Assembly: GCF_958298935.1 (NCBI RefSeq)
Contig: NC_084932.1
Coordinates: 32,955,501-33,019,500, forward strand
DNA length: 64,000 nucleotides
Origin: Phragmites australis
Taxonomy: Eukaryota; Streptophyta; Magnoliopsida; Poales; Poaceae
Direction: 5' to 3'
Part shown: one piece after another, positions 36,801 through 49,797 of the stretch
Layout of the letters: every line of letters starts with the position of its first letter
Position numbering within the stretch: position 1 is the stretch's first letter
The notes under the pieces: model-generated
Told to the model about the DNA's origin: nothing
The model's database searches: none
What the model saw: the letters and a program-made list of their open reading frames with translations, nothing else
Made by a program: the position numbers and the translations under genes

Positions 36801-37802
36801 TAGGGTTGAACTTGAGTCTAAACGAAATGGGGATCGATTAGAGCTCAGGAACAACGGACAACGGGTAGGGGAAAGCTCACCTCGGAGTAGGGAAACTTTC
36901 TAGCGGATCAATCCACTCCGGGGAAGCTCCGATTTGGAGATCGGGCTCCGGGGTGGCGTACGGGCTTGAGGTGGAAGAACGCGCGTAGAAACTCCTCCGA
37001 CGAAGAGGATGAAGGGGATGAACTCGGGGAAGTCCTTGAGGAGCTTGCGGAAGTCTCCTCCATCAATCTTCGGTTGTCAGGGTAGTCCTCTCCCTCAGTT
37101 CGTGTGAAGAGAGTGAGTGAGAGTGAGAAGGAAGTGAGATAGAGAGACCGGTCGGTGGCTTAACTGGCAAGCCACTACACGCTGGCAGTCGGACCGTGGG
37201 AAGCCCACGTGGCAAGCCTACATGGCTGCCCTCGACAGTCAGACCACGGGTGATCCCAGTCAAACCGCGGGAACGGTCTTTCCCCTTTTTTCTTTCTTAT
37301 GGGTCTAGGGTCTTCCTAAAGAGCCCTAAATCCCCACCAAAGCACTTTGAAACATGTTCAAACTTACATTAGCAAACAAGCATGTATAAACATAATGTCA
37401 TGATGATTATGCATGCTTAATTACGTAATTAACGTTTTGGGATGTGATAATACTCGTGACAATCTTTCCCAATAAGCCTCAACCGTTTGAACATGTGCAT
37501 ATAGGTGCAGATGTCACCTAGAACTATTCCCCAAGCAAACTAGATACCTCTACAAGCCTATTATGCCCACAACATCATAGAATCGCACGCCAAAGGGTCA
37601 CAGCTACAATGGTATTGAGCTTATCCGTCCCATAGCCAGATACGTGGTTAGTACGGATAAATGCTAGAGCCAACTGCAACAACGGTCAATGCTTAATCGA
37701 CGTAAGCGGTCTAGAGTATTCGGATTCCTCTCCCGACCTACCCCTAGCACTGCCCACATCTTGCCTCATTCTCACCTCTCTTACATCCCATCATCAATAT
37801 TA
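33860..37802 (-). repeat. Nested partial copies of a gypsy-type LTR, reverse orientation
   Basis: Two related segments follow each other: about 33880-34680 and about 34790-36480. They share 'cccaagatc(a/g)gaacac', 'gagtaatgaaattatatta', 'ctatgaacaacaaaaga' and 'gaccgagagcgcg'. The second part (35580-36480) is also related, at lower identity, to 37440-38300. In the minus orientation they read like the 3' half of a long gypsy LTR (..gagtacctt.gtactcacg..). Sequence at about 36520-37270 is rich in GGTCAGACCG-type motifs. No open coding region is supported. Confidence 0.6.
34691..34755. repeat. Short hairpin-forming inverted repeat
   Basis: ATTCTAATTAATCATTAAGT followed by CG, a short AT-rich loop, then CGACTTCAATGATTAATTAG followed by AAT, form a stem of about 22 bp with one mismatch. 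It lies at the junction between the two LTR-related segments. Confidence 0.7.
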
Positions 37803-38424
37803 TCCTTGTGATCAATAGTTAAGCCTATAACTCGCGAACGATGGTCAAATCACCGCTCGACTTCTACCGAGGACCTATGCATTTCTAAGCACATCGGATA
37901 ACTTTTAAGTGAGACAACGACATGTAATACCTAGTTTACAAGGATAGGGATCATCAGCAAAACAAGGTAGGAGTAATGTATCAACATAGGTTCTACCCTT
38001 GAAACCCGACACAAACATCGCTAACATGCATAACATACATAAGCAATAATTTATCAATTTAAACTCCACATGATCCAAAGTTATAGGTAGAATATGCTTA
38101 GATGCTTGCATTGTTGCTCCGGCGCTTCGCTCATGAACATTGGTTCGGTATCGGCTTTGACCATGTGAACTGTCGGCGCGTCACTCTCTAAACAATCAAG
38201 AATGCATCGAATAAACCAACAAATGATGGAAGAGACATATGCGTATGATGCACGATCGTGAACGACATGTAAGGCGTCATGTCTCGAAAGCATTCATAAG
38301 TGAAAGCCAACGACACAAGGGATGAAAGGTTTGAACCTTATCTAAGACATCCTAAGCTTACTATGTTCTGGACGGCTGGCGGTCAGACCGTCCGAACGAG
38401 CAGAGGGGAAAACTGGCACTGAGT

Positions 38425-38815
38425 ATGTCTGGCAGTCATACCGGGACTAGCGGTCAGACCGGCCATAATGACAGTCAGACCGGGCATGTTGGTGGTCAGA
38501 TCGTGGCGGCCATCCAAGCAGCTAGTGGGGATGAAAAGGTGATGGAAAATTACGTCCTCACAGTTCTTGAAGGGTCAGCCAGGACCTGGCTAACTAATCT
38601 ACCACCGGGCATGATCTACTCTTGGGAGTAGTTCTGCAACATGTTCTGAGCCAACTTCCAGGGCACTTACATTAGCCTTAGCATGAAAAATGACATCTTC
38701 TGTGTCATACAAGTGGAGAAAGAAATGTTGCGTGAGTTCGTCCGCCACTTCAGCAACACCCGGAATAACATCCCCAAGATAAATGACTATGACATCATCC
38801 AAACGTTTACTTGAG
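38425..38815 (+). pseudogene. Gypsy gag fragment (left arm)
   Basis: The frame carries the retrotransposon gag core: GSARTWLTNLPPGMIYSWE, then after a TAG, FCNMF, and after a TGA, a long stretch ending near NDYDIIQTFT. Gag forms the particle coat. It joins directly to RNase H sequence at about 38,826, so protease and reverse transcriptase are deleted. The same stops and the same deletion occur in the right arm. Confidence 0.85.
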
Positions 38816-38825
38816 GGGTTAGGAG

Positions 38826-40708
38826 TTGACAATGCAAGTACTCACTGACTTCGTTGCCGAATGGAAAGAGCTCAAACAACCCCAGGACAGCCGCATCGAC
38901 ACATCTGATGTATGGACTCCCTTATTCGACGGGTCACTTATGCTCCAAGGCCCAGGGGCTGGAATTATACTCATCTCTCATGCTGGAGAAAGGCTGCAAT
39001 ATGCTTTGTAGCTCAACTTTCCGGCCACAAACAACGTAGCTGAGTATGAGGGTCTACTCGCTCTTTGAGTAGCTTCTGCTTTTGGTATTCGCCACCTACT
39101 TGTGAAAGGTTATTTATAGTTGGTGGTAAAGCAAGTTAGTAAGGAGTATCAAATCTTAGACAAAACTATGACAGATTAGCTCTCAGAGGTGAGGAAGCTA
39201 GAAAAGAAATTCATCAGACTCTAGGTCAAGTTTATCCCAAGGAAAGATAATTTCCACACTAATAGTCTTGCCCAACTAGCCTCCTCACGATCTCTAGGAC
39301 AAACTGGGATTTTCTTAAAGAAACTCTTGATGCCATCCATGAAATCATCATATGACATGACTAAAGGAGTGGTGGTCCACGGGACCAATAACTAACTCGA
39401 GGGCTCGCTAGGAATCACCGCTCCAAAAGGAGTCACTGGGGAACTCGTGGCTCTGCTTCGCTCAAGTACAAAGATTGGTCGATGGATCTGATCTAGAAGT
39501 TCCTTCAGGATTGAGTTGTGCCGGAAGATGATGCATTATCCGAGCAAGTATCCCGTTGATGTAGGATGTATGCCTTGGTGGATGGTATCCTATAGAAGAG
39601 GCACCCACGGAGTACTCATGAAGTGCATCTCTCAGAAGCAGGGTAGATGGCTACTCTAAGAAATCCATGTAGGGGTGTGCGAAGTTCATGCTTCCTTCTA
39701 AACCGTGGTCAGAAAGGTATTCACACAAGGTTTTTATTAGCCTATAACTCTCCATGATACGAACGAGATGGTTAAAACGTGTACCAGCTATCAATTCAAT
39801 AGCAGGTGTGTACTCCAGCTCGCCTAAGCCTTACAGACGATCCCACTTTCGTGGCCATTCGCGACTTGGGGGCTGGATATTCTAGGGTCCTTCTCGGTAG
39901 AGCTCGTAGGCTTCAAGTTCCTATTCATAGCAATCGATACCTTCACCAAGTGGATTGAAGCTGAGCCAGTCAACAATATCACCTTGGCTGTAACAATAAA
40001 GTTCATGATAAGCATCATGACAAGATTAGGCGTTCCGAGTAGGATCATCATCGACAACTGAACGTTCTCAAGCATAGCCTTCATCGATTACTTCAAGGGA
40101 CTAGACACTACAGTTTGCTTTGAGTCAATAGCTCATCCACAGAGAAATGGACAAGTTGAGCGGGCCAATGGTCTAGTACTACAAGGAACTAAGACCCTCA
40201 TCTTCAACTTTTTATCCGACTATGCTAAAGCCTACGCGTCTGAGCTACCTAACGTACTTTGGGAACTCGGGACAACATCCAACAGGGTGATGGGGGAAAC
40301 ACCTTTCTTCCTAGTCTATGGGCATGAGGCCATGCTACCCTGCAAACTAAATATCAAGACTCCCCGTGTTGAGTTGTACGTTGATAAGGAGGAAGTCCTG
40401 AGAAGGAAGGACAACATTAACATTCTTGAAGAAAAAAGGACTCAAGTGCTAATGCGATTGGAAAGTACCAACAAGCTCTCTTGTGCTACTACGACCAGAA
40501 CATTCGAAAGAACCTTACAACCTGGGGATCTAGTTCTATGACTCGTTCAGAGCCCGAAAAATAGCAACATACTATCTCCAAAGTCAGAGGGTCCTTACAA
40601 GGTGGTTAAATCCACCCGTCCGGGGTCATATAGGTTAGCAATGGAGGATGGTCGAGTCCTTAAAAAATCCTGGAATATCAACCAACTCTGTAAGTTCTAT
40701 GTGTAAGT
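38826..40708 (+). pseudogene. Gypsy RNase H and integrase remnant (left arm)
   Basis: RNase H begins near 38,900 (WTPLFDGSLMLQGPGAGIIL, later NNVAEYEGLLAL). Integrase follows, with an HHCC region near 39,500-39,640, the core near 39,870-40,200 (ATWGLDILG, DTFTKWIEAEPV, AHPQRNGQVERANG) and the C-terminal part up to WNINQLCKFYV near 40,705. An open frame of 84 codons survives at 40287-40541. Many in-frame stops are shared with the right-arm copy, so the decay precedes the duplication. RNase H followed by integrase is the Ty3/gypsy order. Confidence 0.88.
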
Positions 40709-40906
40709 ACTTATGATACTTGTAATAATAGTAAGTTGTCATATTACCCGAGAAGTTGAGTGAATCATTTTCCACCCTTCGACTTTGCAATTCAATGCTT
40801 GGCAACGAGATAAGCCGCTACTCAGTTATCTATACCTACACGCGTGCTCGAGGTTACAAAAAGATACTCACCAAAGGACAATATGATTTTTACAATATTA
40901 TCCATT

Positions 40907-43900
40907 CCCTATTTTTCACATTTTTGCCAGTTTTAGTGGGCTATAGCACACGGCTTTTCGGCTGTGATCAGTAAAATGGGTGTAATTTTTGCATAGAAAC
41001 TCCAATTTTGGCGTACTTTTTTTTCACGGAAAGATAATTTTGAGGCTGACGAGAAAAAAATCAACTAGACTTCATCCTGTTGCCCAGTTTGACCCTAAAA
41101 TCCAGAGCTGGAGCACACTTTTTTGGGATTTTTTGGAGTCCCTGGGGCCATGGAAGGCTCAGGCAATCAGGTGCTGCGTGCTCCGTCTTAACTCGTCCTC
41201 GTAGTTGTGTATCATATGTATCTACCTTCTAGGCTTTCAGGTGCATCAGGGAGATCCACGCCTCCTGCTGCTCCTTTAGCTATTTTTCACATTTTTGGCT
41301 GTTTTAGTGAGCTATAGCACACGACTTTTTGGCTGTGTTCAGTAAAATGGGCATAACTTTTGCATAGAAACTCCGATTTTGGCGTACTTTTTTTCACGGA
41401 AAGATAATTTTGAGGCCGATGAGAAACAATCGACTAGACTTCATCCTGTTGCCTAGTTTGACCATAAAATCTAGAGCCAGAGCACACTTTTTTGGGGTTT
41501 TTTGGAGTCCCCGGGGCCCTGGAAGGCTCAGGCAATTAGATGCTGCGTGCTCCGTCTTAACTTGTCCTCGTAGTTACGTGTCCTATGTATCTACCTTCTA
41601 AGCTTTTGGGTGCATCAGGGAGGTCCACGCCTACTGCTGCTCCATTGCCTTTTTTTCACATTTTTGGCTATTTTAGTGGGCTATAGCACACGACTTTTCG
41701 ATTGTGTTCAGTAAAATGGGCATAACTTTTGCATATAAACTCCGATTTTGGCGTACTTTTTTTTCACAGAAAGATAATTTTGAAGCCGACGAGAAATAAT
41801 CAAATAGACTTCATCATATTGCCCAGTTTGACCCCAAAATCCAGAGCCAGTGCACACTTTTTTGGGTTTTTTAGTCCCCGGGGCCCTGGAAGGCTCAGGC
41901 AATCAGGTGCTGCGTGCTCCGTCTTAACTTGTCCTCATAGTTGCGTGTCCTGTGTATCTACCTTCTAGACTTTTGAGAGCATCGGGGAGATCCACGCTTC
42001 TTGCCACTCCTTTAGCTATTTTTCACATTTTTGGTAGTTTTAGTAGGCTATAACACACGATTTTTCGGTTGTGTTCAGTAAAATGGGAGTAACTTTTGCA
42101 AAGAAACTCCATTTTTGGTGTACTTTTTTCACAGAAAGATAATTTTGAGGCCAACGAGAAAAAATGAACTAGACTTCATCCTGTTGCCCAGTTTGACCTC
42201 AAAATCCAGAGCCAGAACACACTTTTTTGGGGTTTTTTGGAGTCCCCGGGGCCCTCGAAGGCTCGGCAATCTTGTGCTGCGTGCTTCGTCTTAACTTGTC
42301 CTCGTAGTTACGTGTCCTGTGTATCTATCTTCTAAGCTTTCAGGTGCATCGAGGAGGTCCACGACTACTGCCACTTCATTGCCTGTTTTTCACGTTTTTG
42401 GCTGTTTTAGTGGGCTATAACACACGACTTTTCGGTTGTGTTCAGTAAAACGGGCGTAACTTTTGCACAGAAACTCCAATTTTGGCGTACTTTTTTTCAC
42501 AAAAAGATGATTTCGAGGCCGATGAGAAAAAGTAAACTTGGTTTCATCCTGTTGTCCAGTTTGACCCCAAAATTCAGAGCCAAAGCACACTTTTTTCGGG
42601 TTTTTTAGTCCCCGAGGCCATGGAAGGCTCGTGTAATCAGGTGCTACGTGCTCCGTCTTTACTTTTCCTCGTAGTTGCGTGTTCTGTGTATCTACCTTCT
42701 AGGATTTCGGGTGCATCGGGGAGATCCACGTGTCCCGCCACAGCTTTAGCTGTTTTCACGTTTTTGACAGTTTTAGTCGGCTATAGCACACGACTTTTCG
42801 GCTGTGTTCAATAAAATGGGCGTAACTTTTGCATAGAAACTCCAATTTTGGCGTACTTTTTTTGACGGAAAGATAATTTCGAGGTCGATGAGAAAAAATC
42901 AACTGGATTTTGTCCTGTTGCCTAGTTTGACCCTAAAATCCAGAGCCAGAGCATACTTTTTAGGGTTTTTGGAGTCCCCGGGGCCATGGAAGGCTTGTGC
43001 AATCATGTGTTGTGTGCTCCGTCTTTACTTTTCCTCGTAGTTACGTGTCCTGTGTATCTACATTCTAGGCTTTCAGGTGCATCGTGGAGGTCCACGCCTC
43101 ATGCCGCTCCTTTGGCTATTTTTCACGTTTTTGAAAGTTTTAGTGGGCTATAGCACAGGACTTTTTGACTGTGTTCAGTAAAATGGCCGTAATTTTTGCA
43201 TAGAAACTACGATTTTGGCGTACTTTTTTTCACAGAAAGATAATTTCGAGGCTGATGAGAAAAAATCAACTAGACTTCATCCTGTTGCCCAGTTTGACCC
43301 CAAAATCTAGAGCCAGAGCACACTTTTTTGACGTTTTTTGAGTCCTCGGGGCCCTGGAAGGCTCGGGCAATCAGGTGCTACGTGCTCCATCTTAACTTGT
43401 CCTCGTAGTTGCGTGTCCTGTGTATCTACCTTCTAGACTTTCAGGTGCTTCAGGGAGATCCACACCTCCTGCCACTCCTCTAGCCGTTTTTCACATTTTT
43501 GGCAGTTTTAGTGGGTTATAGCACACGACTTGTGAGCTGTGTTCAGTAAATGGTCGTAACTTTTGCATAGAAACTCCGAATTTGACGTACTTTGTTTTCA
43601 CAGAAAGATAATTTTGAGGCCGCCAAGAAAAAGTCAACTAGACATCGTCCTATTGCACAGTTTGACCCCAAAATCTAGAGCTAGAGCAAACTTTTTTGTT
43701 GTTTTTTGGAGTCCCCGAGGCCTTGGAAGGCTTGTGCAATCAGGTGCTGCGTGCTCTGTCTTAACTTGTCCTCGTAGTTGCGTGTTTTGTGTATCTACCT
43801 TCTATACTTTCGGGTGCATTGGGGAGGTCCATGCCTCCTGCCGCTCAATTGCCTATTTTTCACGTTTTTGGATATTTTAGTGGGCAATAGCACATGACTT

Positions 43901-45124
43901 TTCGGCTGTGTTCAGTAAAATAGGCGGTAACTTTTGTATAGAAACTCCGATTTTTGCGTATTTTTTTTTCACGGAAAGATAATTTCGAGATCGATGAGAA
44001 AAAATCAACTGGACTTTGATCTTTTGCCCAATTTGACCCCAAAATTCAGAGCCAGAGCACACCTTTTGGGGGTTTTTTGAAGTCCCCGGGGCCCTGGAAG
44101 GCTCGGGCAATCTGGTTCTGCGTGCTCCGTCTTTAGTTATCCTCGTAGTTGTGTGTCCTGTGTATCTACCTTCTAGGCTTTTAGGTGCGTCGGGGAGATC
44201 CATGCCTCCTGCCGCTCCTTTAGTTGTTTTCCACGTATTTGGCAGTTTTAGTCGGCTATAGCAGACGAGTTTTCGGTTGTGTTCAGTAAAATGAGCGTAA
44301 TTTTTGCATAGAAACTCCGATTTTGCCGTACTTTTTTTTCACAGAAATATAATTTTGAGGCTGACGAGAAAAAATCAACTTGACTTTGTCCTGTTGCCCA
44401 GTTTGACCCCAAAATCCAGAGCCAGAGCATACTTTTTTGGCATTTTTTGGAGTCCCCGGTGCCTTAGAAGGCTCGGGCAATCAGGTGCTGCATGCTCCGT
44501 CTTAACTTGTCCTCATAGTTGTGTGTCCAGTGTATCTACCTTCTAGGCTTTCAGATGCATCGGAGAGATCCACGCCTCCTGTCGCTCCTTTAGCTGTTTT
44601 TCACGTATTTGGCAATTTTAGTGGGCTATAGCACACGAGTTTTTGGCTGTGTTCAGTAAAATGAGCGTAACTTTTGCATAGAACCTCCGATTTTGGCATA
44701 CTTTTTATTACAGAAACATAATTTCGACACCGCCGAGAAAAAATCAACTAGACTTTGTCTTGTTGCTCTGTTTGACCCAAAACTCCAGAACCAGAGCACA
44801 CTTTTTTGGGATTTTTTAGAGTCTCTGGGGCCTAGAAGGCTCGGACAATCAGGTGCTGCGTGCTTCATCTTAAGTTGTCCTCGTAGTTGCGTGTCCTGTG
44901 TATCTACCTTCTAGGTTTCCGGGTGCATCAGGGAGGTCCATGCCTGCTGCCACTCTTTTAGCCATTTTTCACGTTTTTGGCAGTTGTAGAGGGCATAACT
45001 TTTCAACGGTGTTCAGTAAAATGGGCGAAACTTTTGCATATGAACTCTGATTTTGGTGTACTTTTTTTTCACAGAAAGATAACTTCAAGGTCGACAAGAA
45101 AAAATCAACTTGACTTCTTCCTGT
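40907..45124 (+). repeat. Tandem satellite array, ~368-bp monomer, plus orientation
   Basis: About 12 head-to-tail monomers. The landmark 'gtaaaatgg' recurs at 40971, 41342, 41711, 42078, 42445, 42811, 43178, 43546, 43915, 44286, 44656 and 45016, with spacing 360-371 and mostly 366-371. Each unit holds 'tgggctatagcacacgactt', 'aacttttgcatagaaactcc', 'ttgcccagtttgacc', 'agtccccggggccctggaag' and 'gtgtatctaccttctagg'. Neighbouring units differ by roughly 5-15%. Open frames that recur in every unit are a by-product; 368 is not a multiple of three. It begins directly after gypsy-flanking sequence. Confidence 0.97.
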
Positions 45125-48100
45125 TGTAACACCCTGATTTTTAGATTTATCAAATTTTTAAAAATTTTCAAGATTATTGAATAGCTTCACCAGTAGTATA
45201 GGTTTAAAACCTATTTTCTTAATCAATGAATCAATATAAGTTATTATTTTGTGTGCATTACATGCTGAGTTTTATTAGGAACTAAGTAAATGCATTAGAG
45301 TTCTTTTTCCTTTTTCTTTCTCTTTGGTGTTTTGAGTGAAAAAGATTTTGAAAAGGTTTTACAAAACTCAGTAGTGAATAAGTTAAGGATCTTAATGGTT
45401 GAAATTCAAAGTCTTTGAATTCATCATCTATTCAATCCTTGATCATACTTGATCTTTCTCTAGGTCAATTCAAATCTTATTCAAATTCTTGTTTAAATTC
45501 AATCTCTCCTCTTTCTCAAATTCTACCCAAAATCTAAATTCAAATTCCTTATCTAGTCCTATTCTTATTCAACCTCATCTTTCTCGTTCCTCTTAAATTC
45601 ACTCCGAATACAATTCAAATTCAAATCCTATTCAAATTTCTCTACAAAAATTTCTTTTCTAAACCCTAGATATACCTAAAGTGTCTTTGGGCTCAATCTT
45701 AACCCTTAGCCAAGTCTTCTAGATGGCCCAACTAAGTATTCACGAAATCTGTAAATTTTTGCGGAGTCCTGAACAGCCTCATCTTCTCATGACGTTTCGG
45801 AGTTCAAAACGGCCTCAAATGCAAATCTCATCAAAACCAAAGTTGTAAGTCTCGTCGAGAGCTTCGATTTGAACCTATGGAAGTCCTCTTTTGGATAATG
45901 GACCTAAGAGTTATGCCCCCCTAAATCAGTGCTGCGCAGATAAGTCCGAGTTCAAATAGTTTGTTTTGTGGCGCATTTTTAGAAATCAAGATGATATTTT
46001 TAGAAGTTCCAATGACTACCAAAGTTATAGATCTTTTCGAGTACTATAATTTAGAATCATGAAACATCCAATTTGGAGTCCGGATGATATCATCCTCGGA
46101 ATACAGAGCTGCGAAAAAAGAAATCGTAACCGACTCGAACTCGAATCCGAATCGTGTTCGGTTTGGACTCCACCTCAACCAGCCGCCTCTAGCCCTATAT
46201 ATATGAGTTGAAAACCCTCTCCTACCCCTATTCTACGTCTCCAAGCCCTAGAAGTCGCTGCTGCCCTGCCCGTGCGTCGCCGAAGCGCCGCGGTTTGCCG
46301 GAGCCGCCACCGCCGCCGCCCATGATGCGCTACGTCGTCTTCTGCGCGAATCCTCCTTCTTCCACCATCAAAGAAAGGTGAGGACCTATTCTTCTCCTCC
46401 TTTACTACTGTTTTAGCATCATACTAAGTCCCTAGCCAAGCTCTAGCCCCGATCAAAGCTTGATCTACGCCGCCACGATCATCGCCGTCGCGGACAGCCG
46501 CGCTGTAGCTGATTGGCATCGATGTTCCCGACCAACTAGAGGTCAAATCACCAAGCCCTTTCACCGGTGCATGTCGCATGATGTTCCCCACACCCTCACC
46601 AACCGGTTTGGCCAGTAGATTAGCCAAACTATCGAAATCAAGATCGACATACCCGTTGTCCAGTTTCTGGACGCGTTCTGCGCGCGCACCGGATTTGCAT
46701 TCGCGTTCCCCATCAATCCAAAAGCCGTATGGATGCACCAACCACGTCACGACATGTCCCATCGAGTCTTCTACGTTACCCTAGGAGCCCATCCCCGTTT
46801 GTGCAGTGACACGACCAGGACGCTATTGCCAATCACAGCATATTGCAGCTATCACCCGTCTAATCTCCGTTGATTGTTCTTCCTCTCAGTGGATGATCTA
46901 CCCAAAACTATGCCGTTGCATTGTGTTCCCGAGTTATATGAACATCTCTATTTAAACGGTTTCTCAAATTTTATAGCCAATCTCCTAGAACACGAGCGTC
47001 TTTGTTCTTGCATCTGTTCGCGGTCACCACTAAACCTAGAAGCAGTCATCGTTGTTTTGCCGCTACATAGAATGACCCCTTCCAAAACCAACCATACCGT
47101 TAAGTTAGTCTTTCCGCGTTCTATGCCATGCTTCCTTCATTTCACTGAAACACCACCGAAGCCGACATCGATGTCTGTGGCCACGTGCCCGATCGCCATC
47201 TTCAACAAAACCCGAACCACCACCGCTACATAGAGTGACCAGTAGTATCTTTAACATAGAAGCACAATATTCGGCCTTTTTTGATCCATCATAGGTGGTC
47301 GATATTAGGCCTCAGCGTATCCCTTCTTTAATCTAAGACGGTACCTGCATAGCATGCCAAGTCAGCGCCACATCATTCTCCTTAGCCTAGTCAGCGAAGT
47401 CTAGTCTGCCCTAAACTTCTTGAATCTTGCACAATGATGTTGTCAAGCCTAGTGCAATGATTGCACAATAAACTCTTTTCCTATAGGAAGATAACTTCAG
47501 TAAATTAGTCTTTCTTTTCAGTCTAATCCATCTCTTAAAAGTTGTTCTCTTTTCATCTTAACTCCGATTTAGGCGATTCTTACGTCTAAATATTTCTAAA
47601 ATCATCCCTATCCAACCATAGTATTTTTAAAGTGTTTTAATGATATTTGGTATGTTGTTCTTAGTGTTTATTTTGTGTTGTTTGTCGGTAGTTCTCGCGA
47701 TTAGTTGATAACATTCCGGAGCAGTTCGAGGGACTTCAAGACCAAGATTTCGACAACACTGAGCAGCATTGGGAAAAAGGCAAGTGTCCTTGATCATATT
47801 GAACCTATATTTTTAAATGTTTTATTTTTACAAAATTACATGCAGTGTCAATATGATGGGTAGTCACCTATGTTAGGGTTTTTCCTAGATTTTTCCTTAT
47901 CATCCCTTGGAACCTAGATGGTTTATGGTTAGGTGTCTTTTATGGGTAGATTGCTTAGCCATGCTTTTGGGATACTATGAAGTGTCATAATCTTGACTAA
48001 TGAACTTATGCAACAAAGGTGGTTAATGTGTTAATGGTCTAGCAACATGGAACCTTAGGCCTTGAGCAAAGTAGTTTTGATGGTTGTTATGGTTATGATG

Positions 48101-49174
48101 TTGGTTTAGTATTTGCTCAAGTAACCTAAGTAAGGACCGGTTCGTGGAGCGACAACCCAAGAAGTAACGTACCAACCACGAGGCTGATATGGATAAGGCG
48201 TGACATACTGATTAGAGTCTGTCCAGTGTGTGTTGGGTCAGCACAAAAGGGGGCTTCTGGGTAGGAGCTTAGCTTGCGTAAAGCCTGGCGGTGAAACCTA
48301 GTAGGCAGACACATACTGGATTAGTCTCTGGTTAGTGGAAAGTGTCATACAGTGATTCTTGGTGGCACACCACTGGCGTGTGTTAAGTATCTTGCAAACA
48401 CAGTAATATGGAATTCACTGACTCGTGGGGAAAGCTGGATAACCTCTGCAGAGTGTAAAACTGTTATAACAGCCGTGCTCACGGATATGAGAGACTTGGA
48501 TCCTCACATGATTAGAGGGTAGATGGTTATGGTTCTGGTACAGGGAGTACTAGTTGGTGTTGGTTCTGGTACAGGGAGTATCAGCTGGTGTTGGTTCTGG
48601 TACAGGAAGTACTAGGTGATTTTGGTTAAAGTACAGGGAGTACTAGACGATTATGGTGTGCAAGGTGGGGAGCCTTGTATGCTGGATGCTGAACTGTATG
48701 AGTTACATTTACTTAATAATTGTTTAATGCTTTTTGAGTGCAAATATGTTTTCATTATTCGCATTTACGCAAATATACCATGTGTTAGACTATTCTTGAT
48801 ATAAGCCTGCATATCATTACTTTCCTCCACTTGCTGAGTACTCTATGTGCTCACACTTGCTATTTTTCCTACACCATGCGACATGTGTCCTGCTGCTCAG
48901 TGAGTGAAGATGTTGAAGACAATCAAGACGGGGTTGTGAAGTTCTAGGCGCGTGTCTCCCGGTCGGTTGCCTGCCGTGTTGTTGGGCACCAGTGCTTCCG
49001 TTCTGCTGCAGATATCTTCATAGAAGACAATATATGTCAATTGTTGTAAGAGTTTAACGTTATTTAATAAAAGTATTGCTTTTGTTACTTCACCTGTGAC
49101 GTCCTTATGTGTGTTGAACATCCTGGGCACACATAAGCCGTATCTGGTTTTGTCCGTTAAAACTGGGTGTGACA
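45125..49174 (+). mobile_element. 4,050-bp LTR-like insertion in the satellite (solo LTR or non-autonomous element)
   Basis: The insert begins TGTAACACCC and ends GGGTGTGACA, an imperfect inverted terminus with TG..CA ends. It is flanked by CCTGT (45120-45124) and CCTAT (49175-49179), a 5-bp target duplication with one mismatch. The satellite continues in register on both sides. The last 150 bp (gttatttaataaaagtattg, then gttgaacatcctgggcacac) is a familiar 3' end of long grass gypsy LTRs. Inside are a GC-rich exon-like block (46,200-46,400), small open frames and no gag or pol. Tandem units occur at about 48,530-48,660. It is absent from the right arm. Confidence 0.85.
48530..48665 (+). repeat. 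Short tandem repeat inside the LTR-like element
   Basis: Four imperfect copies of a ~35-bp unit of the form 'tggttctggtacagggagtactag' followed by 'ttggtgt' or a similar spacer. Confidence 0.8.
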
Positions 49175-49797
49175 CCTATTGCCCAGTTTGACCCTAAAAT
49201 CTGGAGCCAGAGCACACTTTTTTGGGGTTTTTGGAGTCCCCAGGGTCTTGGAAGGCTCGGGAAATCATTTGCTGCGTGCTCCATCTTAGATTGTCCTCGT
49301 AGTGCTGTCCTGTGTATCTACCTTTTAGGCTTTCGGGTGCATCGGGGAGATCCACGCATCCTGCCGCTTCTTTAGCTGTTTTTCACATTTTTGGCGGTTT
49401 TAGTCGGCTATAGCACACGACTTTTCGGTTGTGTTCAGTAAAATGGGCATAACTTTTGCATAGAAACTCCAATTTTGGCATACCTTTTTTTTTCACGGAA
49501 AGATAATTTCGAGACCGATGAGAAAAAATCAACTGGACTTTGTCCTGTTGCACAGTTTGACCCTAAAATCCAAAGCCAAAGTACATTTTTTGGTGTTTTT
49601 TGAGTCCCCGTGGCCCTGGAAGGCTCGGGCAATCAGGTGCTACGTGCTCCGTCTTAACTTGTTCTCGTAGTTGCGTGTTATGTGTATCTATCTTCTAGGC
49701 TTTCGGGTGCATCGGGGAGATCTACGCTTCCTACCGCTCCTTTAGCTGTTTTCACGTTTTTGGCTGTTTTAGTGGGCATAGAAACTCTGATTTGGCA
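49175..49797 (+). repeat. Satellite, plus orientation, continuing to the palindrome centre
   Basis: This resumes the same array after the LTR-like insertion, with about 1.7 monomers. The last unit lacks the segment from 'tatagcacacg' to 'taacttttgc' and joins 'agtgggc' directly to 'atagaaactctgattt'. Immediately after that the orientation flips. Confidence 0.93.

Larger units (their letters stand above)
37803..49797 (+). repeat. Left arm of the terminal inverted duplication
   Basis: Order from the outside in: LTR remnant (37803-38370), gypsy gag/pol remnant (38380-40710), junction sequence (to 40,906), satellite array (40,907-45,124 and 49,175-49,797). The 4,050-bp element at 45125-49174 interrupts the array. 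Without it the arm is about 7.9 kb. Every block recurs in reverse complement in 49798-62923. In two stretches compared by hand (about 170 and 420 bp) the arms differ by about 2% and 4.5%. Confidence 0.92.
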
